Below are positions 6,181 through 11,549 of a stretch of 11,549 nucleotides of DNA, piece after piece. The notes beneath the pieces were generated by a model. That model was not told where the DNA came from, ran no database searches, and saw only the letters and a list, made by a program, of their open reading frames with translations. Each line of letters begins with the position of its first letter. Positions within the stretch are counted from its first letter, which is position 1. Both the position numbers and the translations under genes were made by a program. This DNA comes from Methanocorpusculaceae archaeon UBA456 (GTDB lineage Archaea > Halobacteriota > Methanomicrobia > Methanomicrobiales > Methanocorpusculaceae): positions 36,414 to 47,962 of the forward strand of contig DAJQ01000041.1 of NCBI GenBank assembly GCA_002496395.1, read 5' to 3'.

Positions 6181-6708
6181 GTGATCCGCTTCCTGGCAAC
6201 CACAATAGCCACTTTTGTGGCATATCTCTTTTTGACAGCCGGATCAGGAACGATCATCCTCTGGTCTGAAAGTGAACTCATCATTGGCTTAATCCTGGCA
6301 ATCATTGTAGGTATCGCCTCATACCGGATCTTCTGCAGAACGGGAAGCCTCCGAATGGCAAACCCCATACGCCTCATTCTTCTGCCCGTCTATGCAATTA
6401 TTCCTCTCTTCATTGAGATGGCACGGGCAAATATCGATGTCGCCATCAGGGTGATAACCGGAAACGTGAAACCAGGGATTGTCAGGGTGAATACCGGGAT
6501 GAAGACAGATCTCGGCATGCTGCTTCTTGCAAACTCGATCACACTTACGCCTGGAACCCTCTCTGTGGATGTTGATGATACAACCAGAGAGTTGTATGTG
6601 CATCTGATCAATGTCCCGGATGAACTCCGTGAGAAGAACGTGGTTGAAGCGCGTGAACTCTTCTCATTCTTCAATATACCTGGCTGGATCAGGAGGATTG
6701 CGGAATGA
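6181..6708 (+). CDS. mbhA: Membrane-bound hydrogenase subunit MbhA (MrpE/MnhE-like antiporter subunit)
   Basis: This is a 175-residue MrpE-family protein. Membrane segments fall at about 4-17, 27-46 and 61-80, followed by a cytoplasmic alpha/beta domain with the family signature: 'GIVRVNTGMKTDLGMLLLANSITLTPGTLSVDV' (about 104-136), then 'LYVHLINVP'. MrpE is part of the multi-subunit Na+/H+ antiporter module that is shared between Mrp antiporters and Mbh-type hydrogenases; its individual role is structural and not catalytic as far as known. I chose GTG 6181 because of the G-rich ribosome-binding site and the match to family N-termini; TTG 6151 would add ten unlikely residues. It is the first gene of the operon. 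Its stop overlaps the next start (ATGA). The name assumes an Mbh complex, as indicated by the downstream NuoB- and NuoC-like genes. Confidence 0.92.
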   Translation: MIRFLATTIATFVAYLFLTAGSGTIILWSESELIIGLILAIIVGIASYRIFCRTGSLRMANPIRLILLPVYAIIPLFIEMARANIDVAIRVITGNVKPGIVRVNTGMKTDLGMLLLANSITLTPGTLSVDVDDTTRELYVHLINVPDELREKNVVEARELFSFFNIPGWIRRIAE

Positions 6709-6962
6709 ATGATATCTTCTTTATCGCAATCGCCGCACTCGGGCTTTTGATACTCTTTGCCGCACTGAGGCTCGCAATAGGGCCAACTGCACCGGATCGG
6801 GTCGTTGCCCTTGATACAATCAACACTCTCATTGTGGGTGCAATGATCCTGCTTGCAGTCTACCTTAAGCAGACAATATTTGTCGATGTGGCGATCGTCT
6901 ATGCTCTTCTCTCATTCCTCGGCACCATCGCCATTTCGAAATACATCGGAGGAGAATTATGA
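6705..6962 (+). CDS. mbhB: Membrane-bound hydrogenase subunit MbhB (MrpF/MnhF-like)
   Basis: This 85-residue protein has three membrane helices (about 4-22, 34-52, 59-79). The loop 'RLAIGPTAPDRVVALDTINTL' carries the conserved G-P-x-x-x-D-R-V-x-A-x-D signature of MrpF/PhaF. The second and third helices have 'FVDVAIVYALLSFLGTIAISKY', also typical. MrpF belongs to the ion-translocating module; in the Mbh structure the equivalent subunits E, F and G form the proposed sodium path. A GGAGG ribosome-binding site lies 8 bases before the ATG, within the end of mbhA, and the start/stop overlap suggests coupled translation. Length is normal and nothing appears missing. Confidence 0.93.
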   Translation: MNDIFFIAIAALGLLILFAALRLAIGPTAPDRVVALDTINTLIVGAMILLAVYLKQTIFVDVAIVYALLSFLGTIAISKYIGGEL

Positions 6963-7318
6963 TCGAGACAGCAGCAATGATATGCCTTGGAATCGGCATA
7001 CTCTTCAATACACTCGGAGTTATCGGTATCCTCAGGTTCCCGGATGTCTATACCCGTCTCCATGCCGAGACGAAGATGACGACATTCGGAACGATATTCC
7101 TCGCACTCGGGGTTATCCTCTATGCAGGAGGGATGTTGGCTGGAACAGGCGACAACCAGTACCTGACCATTGCAATCCACACTGCAATCGCCCTTATTGC
7201 CCTTGCATTCACAAATGCAACCGGTTCTCATGCCATCGCACGGGCTGCACATAGAAGTGGACAGCTGCCGGACCCCTCAGTTGTCGATCGCCTCGCGGAG
7301 GTGAAGTCCAATGATTGA
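6959..7318 (+). CDS. mbhC: Membrane-bound hydrogenase subunit MbhC (MrpG/MnhG-like)
   Basis: This 119-residue MrpG-family protein has three membrane segments (about 4-24, 40-60, 68-86). The hallmark between the first two is 'GVIGILRFPDVYTRLHAETKMTTFG', with the conserved R-F-P-D-x-Y-x-R-x-H-A core. The soluble tail of about 30 residues after 'ARAAHRSGQLPDPSVVDRL' is cytoplasmic and poorly conserved. It works with MbhA and MbhB in the antiporter half of the complex. A GGAGGAG ribosome-binding site precedes the ATG, which overlaps the mbhB stop by 4 bases; its own stop overlaps mbhD by 8 bases. The call is secure at family level. Confidence 0.93.
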   Translation: MIETAAMICLGIGILFNTLGVIGILRFPDVYTRLHAETKMTTFGTIFLALGVILYAGGMLAGTGDNQYLTIAIHTAIALIALAFTNATGSHAIARAAHRSGQLPDPSVVDRLAEVKSND

Positions 7319-7565
7319 AATGATCCTTCATGCGTTCATCCTCATCGGCATGATTGTGGCAGCAATACTGGTCTTTTTCTTCAAAGATCTCGTATCAGCA
7401 GCGGTAGCATTTGGACTCTTCAGTTTCCTTCTGGCAATTGAATTCTATCTCCTTCAGGCACCAGATGTTGCTATTGCAGAAGCTGCAATTGGAGCCGGGC
7501 TCACGACCGCAGCCTTCATAATAGCAATCCGCGGGACCGCAAGACAGGAGGGAGATGAAGTATGA
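7311..7565 (+). CDS. mbhD: Membrane-bound hydrogenase subunit MbhD (DUF4040, MrpA C-terminal domain homologue)
   Basis: This 84-residue protein has three membrane helices (about 4-23, 26-46, 55-75). The sequence 'DLVSAAVAFGLFSFLLAIEFYLLQAPDVAIAEAAIGAGLTTAAFI' matches the DUF4040/MbhD domain, including the conserved 'QAPDVAxxEAAIGAGL' with acidic residues inside the membrane. In Mrp antiporters this domain is fused to the C-terminus of MrpA; in Mbh complexes it is a separate gene, as here. A near-perfect GGAGGTGA ribosome-binding site lies 7 bases before the ATG. It links the MrpEFG block to the MbhE/MrpB block. Confidence 0.93.
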   Translation: MIEMILHAFILIGMIVAAILVFFFKDLVSAAVAFGLFSFLLAIEFYLLQAPDVAIAEAAIGAGLTTAAFIIAIRGTARQEGDEV

Positions 7566-7828
7566 GACGAAAAATCTCAATTATCCTCACTATCCTGATG
7601 ATCGGGATGCTCGGCGTGATTGTGAGCGGGCTCACCTTTGGAGAACCCGGCGAACATCCGATGGACCGGTACTTCATCGAGAACAGCCAGATAGAGAGTG
7701 GTGCAAATAATGTTGTCACCGCTGTTCTCTTTGACTACAGGGGCTTTGATACTCTCGGAGAAGCGGCAGTGCTTTTTACAGCAGCTCTCGGTGCCACCCT
7801 TGTTCTGCGAAAACGGAGGGAAGATTAA
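7562..7828 (+). CDS. mbhE: Membrane-bound hydrogenase subunit MbhE (MrpA C-terminal/MrpB N-terminal-type domain)
   Basis: This 88-residue protein has an N-terminal hydrophobic helix (about 5-24), an extracytoplasmic stretch, and a second helix (about 62-82) with the signature 'NNVVTAVLFDYRGFDTLGEAAVLFTAALG'. The conserved Asn, Asp-x-Arg-x-x-Asp-Thr and Glu residues are typical of the MbhE domain, found at the end of long MrpA proteins and as a separate subunit in Mbh. GGAGGGAG precedes the ATG; start and stop codons overlap mbhD (ATGA) and mbhF (TAATG). The first helix could be taken for a signal peptide, but no cleavage motif is evident and family members keep it. Confidence 0.9.
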   Translation: MRRKISIILTILMIGMLGVIVSGLTFGEPGEHPMDRYFIENSQIESGANNVVTAVLFDYRGFDTLGEAAVLFTAALGATLVLRKRRED

Positions 7829-8292
7829 TGCAGATGAGTTCTATCGTCAAAACAACAGCGGACATTCTCTTTCCGTTCATCCTCATATATGGATTGTATA
7901 TTATTATCCATGGACATCTGACACCTGGAGGAGGGTTCCAGGGCGGTGCCATTCTTGCATCGGGAGTGCTCCTCCTCCTGCTGGCATACCGCTATACTGA
8001 GAGCACAAAGATTGTCAGGCAGGTGGTGATGAAGAGCTTTGAGTCGACAGGACTTCTCCTCTTCATCATTGCTGCCCTCTCTGCGATGGTGATTGGTGCG
8101 GGATTCTTCTTCAACTGGTTATCACCAGGTGGGTTTATCTTCGGTGATGTTGTTGCATACGGATCCGCTGTTGCCAACCTGAATACCGGCGGGCTGATCC
8201 CGATGATGAATATTGCAGTTGGCCTTGAAGTCGTTGGAGCGATCAGCGTGATCCTGCTTGCACTCCTCTCAGGGATAAAGGAGAAGATCTGA
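7828..8292 (+). CDS. mbhF: Membrane-bound hydrogenase subunit MbhF (MrpB/MnhB-like)
   Basis: This is a 154-residue MrpB-family protein with four membrane helices (about 10-27, 36-53, 71-95, 127-148). Signatures include 'FPFILIYGLYIIIHGHLTPGGGFQGGAILASGVLLLLLAY', with the conserved H-G-H-x-x-P-G-G-G-F-Q-G-G, and later 'GGLIPMMNIAVGLEVVGAISVILLAL', which has the typical N-x-x-V-G-L-E-V. The loop near the histidine and glycines is thought to line the ion path in Mrp/Mbh complexes. The ATG at 7828 overlaps the last base of the previous stop; an in-frame ATG two codons later is an alternative. Length and motifs are complete. Confidence 0.94.
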   Translation: MQMSSIVKTTADILFPFILIYGLYIIIHGHLTPGGGFQGGAILASGVLLLLLAYRYTESTKIVRQVVMKSFESTGLLLFIIAALSAMVIGAGFFFNWLSPGGFIFGDVVAYGSAVANLNTGGLIPMMNIAVGLEVVGAISVILLALLSGIKEKI

Positions 8293-8636
8293 TGATCGAA
8301 CAGATACCATACCTTGCTGTGGTCCTGATCGCAGGTATCGGGATTGCCACAATTCTCCTGAAGAAAAATTTGATCAAGATGATCATGGGGCTTGCGATCA
8401 TCGAAGGTGCGGCAAACCTTTTCCTCGTGACTCTCGGGTACCGCGAGGGAGGGATTGCCCCCATATTTACCAATGCTCCGGGAGGGGAGATGGTGCTCCC
8501 GACCGTGCAGGCGATGACCCTGACAAACATTGTCATCGGCTTTGCGACAACAGCACTCCTCCTCGCCTTTGCGATCATGATCTATCGGAAATATGGATCC
8601 GTTGAGACGAACAACATCAGGAGGCTTCGGGAATGA
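8292..8636 (+). CDS. mbhG: Membrane-bound hydrogenase subunit MbhG (MrpC/NuoK-like)
   Basis: This 114-residue protein has three membrane helices (about 5-21, 29-47, 77-96) and is homologous to MrpC and complex I NuoK. The second helix holds 'NLIKMIMGLAIIEGAANLFLVTLGY', with the NuoK/MrpC pattern 'N-L-I-x-x-I-x-G-L-x-x-x-x-x-A-x-N-L' and a buried glutamate. The loop 'PTVQAMTLTNIVIGFATTALLLAF' matches the family's 'P-x-x-Q-A-L-x-L-T-x-I-V-I' segment exactly. The start overlaps mbhF by one base (TGATG) and the stop overlaps mbhH by four. It should sit next to the MrpD-like pump subunit. Confidence 0.94.
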   Translation: MIEQIPYLAVVLIAGIGIATILLKKNLIKMIMGLAIIEGAANLFLVTLGYREGGIAPIFTNAPGGEMVLPTVQAMTLTNIVIGFATTALLLAFAIMIYRKYGSVETNNIRRLRE

Positions 8637-10189
8637 GCCAGTATGCAGCATTATTACTGGCAATACCCCTGCTCGCGGCATTTGCAATGCCACTCATCGG
8701 GTTGATCGGAAAGAGAATACGCAATTCGTGGGCAGTCATTGCGATGCTCGCAACGGTGGCAGCAGCCCTGCTTCTCGTCTGGGAAGTGCTGACGCAGGGA
8801 ACGATCGTCTACGCCTTCGGCGCCTTCGATCCTGCACAGGTAATACCATTTGATTCGGGAGGAGTCCCGATTCGGATCCTCTTTGTGATCGATGCGATGT
8901 CGGCGTTTATGATCCTGACAGCAGCGATCATGATGTTTGCCGCGACCCTGTACTCGATCTCGAGTGAGTCTGAACAAACCGGACAGGATGGATATTACGC
9001 CCTCCTCTTCCTGCTGATGGCCGGAATCTTCGGGATGGTCTCGACAGGGGATCTCTTCAACTTCTTCGTCTTCCTCGAGATCAACTCGCTCGCTGGTGCG
9101 GCGCTTGCCGCATACCGGATCAAAGGCGGTGTTGCAGTCGAGGGAGGTCTGAAATATGCATTCATCTCGACGGTTGCGGGTCTTTTCTTCCTCATTGCAG
9201 TCGGGATGCTCTATGCCCAGTACAATTCGCTCAATATCGCCTATATTGCCTCGGTGATCGATCTCACCGGACTCTCGCTTGTTGCAGTCGTCCTGATGAT
9301 CGTCTCGCTTGCGATGAAGTCCGGATCTGTCCCGATGCACTTCTGGACGCCCGATACGTACTCGAGTGCGCCATCATCAATTACCGCACTCCTGATCGTC
9401 TCCAGTATGGCAAGCCTCTATGCGATCTTCCGGATCGCTTTCAGCCTCTTTGGCCTGACGATGAACGTGGTGACCGTCGGATGGGTGATCATCATCCTCG
9501 GTATTCTGTCGATGTTCATCGGCGTCTCGATGGCGCTCCCACAGAAGGATGTGAAACGGCTGATGGCATACCACTCCGTTTCTCAGATCGGCTACATGCT
9601 GGTTGGTCTTGGCGTCGGTCTCGCGGTGCTCGGAGATGCGCAGATGATGTCACAGTTTGGGCTCGTTGCCATGGAGGGAGGAATCTTCCATATCATCAAC
9701 TATGCATTATACAAGGGTCTTCTCTTCCTGATCGCAGGCGCAGTCATCTACCGGTGTGGAACTGCAAACCTAAATGAACTGGGAGGACTCGGCCATTCGA
9801 TGAAATGGACGATGGGATTCTTCATCATTGCAGCACTTGCCATTGCAGGCATCCCGCCTTTTAACGGGTTTGCCTCCAAACTGATGATCTATGAATCAGT
9901 CTTTATATTCAACCCCTTCATTGCGGTGATCGCAATGGTGGTCTCGATCATGACGCTTGCATCTTTTGTCAAGGTCTTCCATTCGATGTTTATGGGGCCA
10001 AAACTTCCCCAATATGAAACAGTGAAAGAAGTGCCGATGCCGATGCTCATCGGAATGGGACTTCTTGCAGTTCTGATCATCCTCTTTGGACTCTTCCCGG
10101 ATATCGTTGTGAATACGCTCATTGAGCCCGCAGCAGTCGCACTTATTGACAGAACCGGATATATCGCTTCAGTCATGGGAGGGATCTGA
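8633..10189 (+). CDS. mbhH: Membrane-bound hydrogenase subunit MbhH (MrpD/NuoN-like proton/sodium antiporter)
   Basis: At 518 residues this is the large antiporter subunit with about 14 membrane helices. Conserved ion-path residues are visible: E149 in 'NFFVFLEINSLAG'; K229 in 'SLAMKSGSVPMHFWTPDTYSSAPSSITALL'; and the broken-helix region 'PQKDVKRLMAYHSVSQIGYMLVGLG' with K305, K308 and H314. A further lysine follows in 'NYALYKGLLFLIAGAV'. These match MrpD and complex I NuoL/M/N pumps, so proton or sodium translocation is well supported. GGAGG precedes the ATG, which overlaps the mbhG stop. The stop is followed after one base by mbhI. Only one such antiporter gene is present, unlike Mbs/Mbx clusters that carry two. 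Confidence 0.96.
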   Translation: MSQYAALLLAIPLLAAFAMPLIGLIGKRIRNSWAVIAMLATVAAALLLVWEVLTQGTIVYAFGAFDPAQVIPFDSGGVPIRILFVIDAMSAFMILTAAIMMFAATLYSISSESEQTGQDGYYALLFLLMAGIFGMVSTGDLFNFFVFLEINSLAGAALAAYRIKGGVAVEGGLKYAFISTVAGLFFLIAVGMLYAQYNSLNIAYIASVIDLTGLSLVAVVLMIVSLAMKSGSVPMHFWTPDTYSSAPSSITALLIVSSMASLYAIFRIAFSLFGLTMNVVTVGWVIIILGILSMFIGVSMALPQKDVKRLMAYHSVSQIGYMLVGLGVGLAVLGDAQMMSQFGLVAMEGGIFHIINYALYKGLLFLIAGAVIYRCGTANLNELGGLGHSMKWTMGFFIIAALAIAGIPPFNGFASKLMIYESVFIFNPFIAVIAMVVSIMTLASFVKVFHSMFMGPKLPQYETVKEVPMPMLIGMGLLAVLIILFGLFPDIVVNTLIEPAAVALIDRTGYIASVMGGI

Positions 10190-10190
10190 A

Positions 10191-10538
10191 ATGGATCTTA
10201 CAGCAACCCTTTTCACCGGAACAGGTTTCTGGAATCCGATTGCCTGGATTCTGGCGTTTTTCGTCACAAGCATCGTGGCGTACCTGATCTGGAAGAGCGG
10301 GAATTCAACCTATCAGAAAGAGACAGAACAGGTCAAACCCTATCTCTCAGGAAATGCAGAACCAGAGAAGAACGCAGTACATATCCGTGGAGGAAACCTC
10401 TACTGGGGATTCACAGAAGGGCTGAAGGGATACTACTCCCGCCTGATACCCCTCCATACAGGAGATCTGAATGACTATATGCTCTGGTACTTCGGCGTTA
10501 TTATTGCCGTCTTTGCCCTGGTGGTGATCTTCCTATGA
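10191..10538 (+). CDS. mbhI: Membrane-bound hydrogenase subunit MbhI
   Basis: This 115-residue protein has one hydrophobic helix near each end (about 17-34 and 95-115), joined by a polar, probably amphipathic stretch 'GLKGYYSRLIPLHTGDLNDYML'. It corresponds in position and size to MbhI of Pyrococcus/Thermococcus, which resembles the C-terminal end of complex I NuoL, including a lateral helix that braces the antiporter module against the hydrogenase module. The 'HTGDLNDYMLWYFG' segment matches the ending of NuoL-type proteins. The start at 10191 is set by a GGGAGG ribosome-binding site and by beginning one base after the mbhH stop; the frame stays open farther upstream, but inside mbhH. Identification rests on order, length and this segment. 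Confidence 0.82.
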   Translation: MDLTATLFTGTGFWNPIAWILAFFVTSIVAYLIWKSGNSTYQKETEQVKPYLSGNAEPEKNAVHIRGGNLYWGFTEGLKGYYSRLIPLHTGDLNDYMLWYFGVIIAVFALVVIFL

Positions 10539-10969
10539 CACTCTCTCCATCTTTTAAACGATCGCTCTGGGTATTCCATTTCAATGCAGGATCCTGCAAT
10601 GGATGTGATATTGAGATCGTCGCAACGATCACACCGCGCTATGATCCCGAACGTTTCGGTGTGAGGCTGGTCGGATCACCAAAGCATGCGGATGTCCTGC
10701 TCGTTACGGGACCGGTGACAAAGAAGATGGCACCGAGGCTCCGGCGTGTATACGAACAGATGCCTTCCCCAAAGGTTGTCATCTGTATCGGGACATGCGG
10801 GCAGTCCGGGGGAGTCTTCTATGATTCATATAATCTGGATGGCCCCGTCGATGAGATCATTCCGGTGGATGTCTATGTCCCGGGATGTGCTCCGCGGCCG
10901 GAGGCGATCATCTATGGTGTCGTCACAGCACTGACAAAACTTGAACGACTAGAAGGAGGTGAAGAATGA
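10535..10969 (+). CDS. mbhJ: Hydrogenase small subunit MbhJ (NuoB-like, [4Fe-4S])
   Basis: This 144-residue cytoplasmic subunit is homologous to complex I NuoB and to the small subunit of [NiFe] hydrogenases. It carries the four cluster ligands C21-x-x-C24 ('AGSCNGCDIE'), C88 ('GTCGQSGG') and C118 ('VPGCAPRPEAI'), so it can bind the proximal [4Fe-4S] cluster next to the active site of MbhL. 'FNAGSCNGCDIE' is the energy-converting hydrogenase version of this motif. There is no twin-arginine leader, as expected for a complex facing the cytoplasm. A GGTGATC ribosome-binding site lies in the end of mbhI, and ATGA overlaps join it to its neighbours. Electrons would pass from ferredoxin through MbhN to this cluster, or in reverse when H2 is oxidised. 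Confidence 0.94.
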   Translation: MTLSPSFKRSLWVFHFNAGSCNGCDIEIVATITPRYDPERFGVRLVGSPKHADVLLVTGPVTKKMAPRLRRVYEQMPSPKVVICIGTCGQSGGVFYDSYNLDGPVDEIIPVDVYVPGCAPRPEAIIYGVVTALTKLERLEGGEE

Positions 10970-11549
10970 ACGAGATGATACTGACACCACAGGAGCTGAT
11001 CGACCGGTTCACCACAGCATTTGGGGACTCGATCTCAGATCCACGAATACAGATCCGGGCTGAAGGTGCAAAGAAGAACCAGAATATCAATATCTGGATG
11101 ACCATCACCCGTGATACATTGAAACCGGCAATCTCCATGTTAAAGGAGATCACCTATCCACACCTCTCGGTGATTTCTGGCTGGGATGTGGGAGAAGAGC
11201 TTCGCATGCAGTACATCTTCTCGATCTACTTCGGGGAGCGGCATGGCGAGTATATGGTGATCTTCACGATTCCTCTCAAAAAAGATGATCTTGTAATCCC
11301 GACCATCAGCGACCTCATACCCGGAGCCCTCTTCACCGAGCGGGAGAAGCAGGAGATGTTCGGCGTTACTATCTCGGATATCCCGGATGGACGGCGGCTC
11401 TTCCTGCCCGAAGACTTCCCCGAGGGAGTGTACCCTCTCAGAAAGGACGAGACCGGAGTTCCTGATTCGATGATCAAACATCTCTGGCAGGTGGGCCGTC
11501 CGACGAATCGTCCTGTTCCGCCGGTTACCGAGAAAGAAGAAGAGCCAGA
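10966..11549 (+). CDS. mbhK: Hydrogenase subunit MbhK (NuoC-like), partial at the window end
   Basis: The frame opens at ATG 10966 after a full GGAGGTGA ribosome-binding site and stays open to the window edge (194 codons). The protein begins MNEMILTPQELIDRFTTAFG. It contains the NuoC/30-kDa family core: 'ISGWDVGEELRMQYIFSI', then 'TEREKQEMFGVTISDIP' and 'RRLFLPEDFPEGVYPLRKDE', whose E-R-E-x-x-x-M-F-G and P-L-R-K-D match the family. NuoC-like subunits join the small and large hydrogenase subunits on the cytoplasmic side. The N-terminal segment of about 60 residues before the core is variable. The tail ('RPTNRPVPPVTEKEEEP') is proline- and glutamate-rich, which suggests the end is near. It overlaps mbhJ by 4 bases. 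MbhL, M and N are expected next but not seen. Confidence 0.92.
   Translation, partial: MNEMILTPQELIDRFTTAFGDSISDPRIQIRAEGAKKNQNINIWMTITRDTLKPAISMLKEITYPHLSVISGWDVGEELRMQYIFSIYFGERHGEYMVIFTIPLKKDDLVIPTISDLIPGALFTEREKQEMFGVTISDIPDGRRLFLPEDFPEGVYPLRKDETGVPDSMIKHLWQVGRPTNRPVPPVTEKEEEP

Noticed and set aside
7992..8693. 233-codon open frame on the - strand across mbhF, mbhG and the start of mbhH
   Set aside because: It is antisense to three clear Mrp-family genes and has low-complexity composition with no recognisable domain.
8654..9340. 228-codon open frame on the - strand inside mbhH
   Set aside because: Its translation is rich in Asp, Arg, His and Cys with no domain, as expected from the reverse of a hydrophobic membrane gene; mbhH is unmistakable on the + strand.
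10122..10190. Upstream extension of mbhI inside mbhH
   Set aside because: The extension is in another frame of mbhH, and a ribosome-binding site with ATG lies directly after the mbhH stop.
1..11549. CRISPR arrays, insertion sequences, tRNA or rRNA genes, phage genes
   Set aside because: No regular direct repeats, transposase or integrase motifs, or cloverleaf-like segments were seen; the window looks like ordinary chromosomal gene content.

Overview
The window looks like archaeal chromosome, most likely from a hydrogenotrophic methanogen of the order Methanomicrobiales. The evidence is an archaeal-type alanyl-tRNA synthetase with an N-terminal zinc-binding extension, strong GGAGGTGA-type Shine-Dalgarno sites in the operons, TATA-box promoters in the only sizeable intergenic gap, a PP-loop/PUA/Fe-S protein of a kind known from methanogens, and a membrane-bound hydrogenase (Mbh) operon in the Thermococcus/Pyrococcus order. 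Base composition is about half G+C by eye. The genus is not determined.

Left part (1-3873, + strand): the tail of a probable NIF3-like metal protein overlaps a small SWIM zinc-finger protein of the Sws1 motif type. After a short gap comes alaS, which overlaps by 8 bases a gene for a winged-helix protein carrying two membrane segments. That pair looks like a translationally coupled alaS-regulator unit.

Middle (3870-5859, - strand): a two-gene unit with an APS/PAPS-reductase-like protein first and hisH (histidine and purine pathway link) second. The reductase-like protein has a zinc ribbon, PUA domain, PP-loop and a CC/CxxC iron-sulfur signature, but no catalytic C-terminal cysteine motif. hisH and the winged-helix gene converge with overlapping stop codons.

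Gap (5860-6180): a divergent promoter region with at least two plausible TATA boxes on the + strand and one on the - strand. It also holds a 9-base inverted repeat, a short dyad next to a predicted transcription start, and a 27-codon ORF placed exactly where a leaderless transcript would begin.

Right part (6181-11549, + strand): eleven tightly packed genes in the order mbhA to mbhK (MrpE, MrpF, MrpG, MbhD, MbhE, MrpB, MrpC, MrpD, MbhI, NuoB-like small subunit, NuoC-like subunit, the last cut by the window end). All junctions overlap or are 1 base apart. The antiporter half would move Na+/H+, and the hydrogenase half would exchange electrons between ferredoxin and protons/H2. In a hydrogen-using methanogen the likely direction is ion-gradient-driven ferredoxin reduction by H2 for biosynthesis. 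The catalytic large subunit (mbhL), mbhM and mbhN should lie just beyond the right edge.
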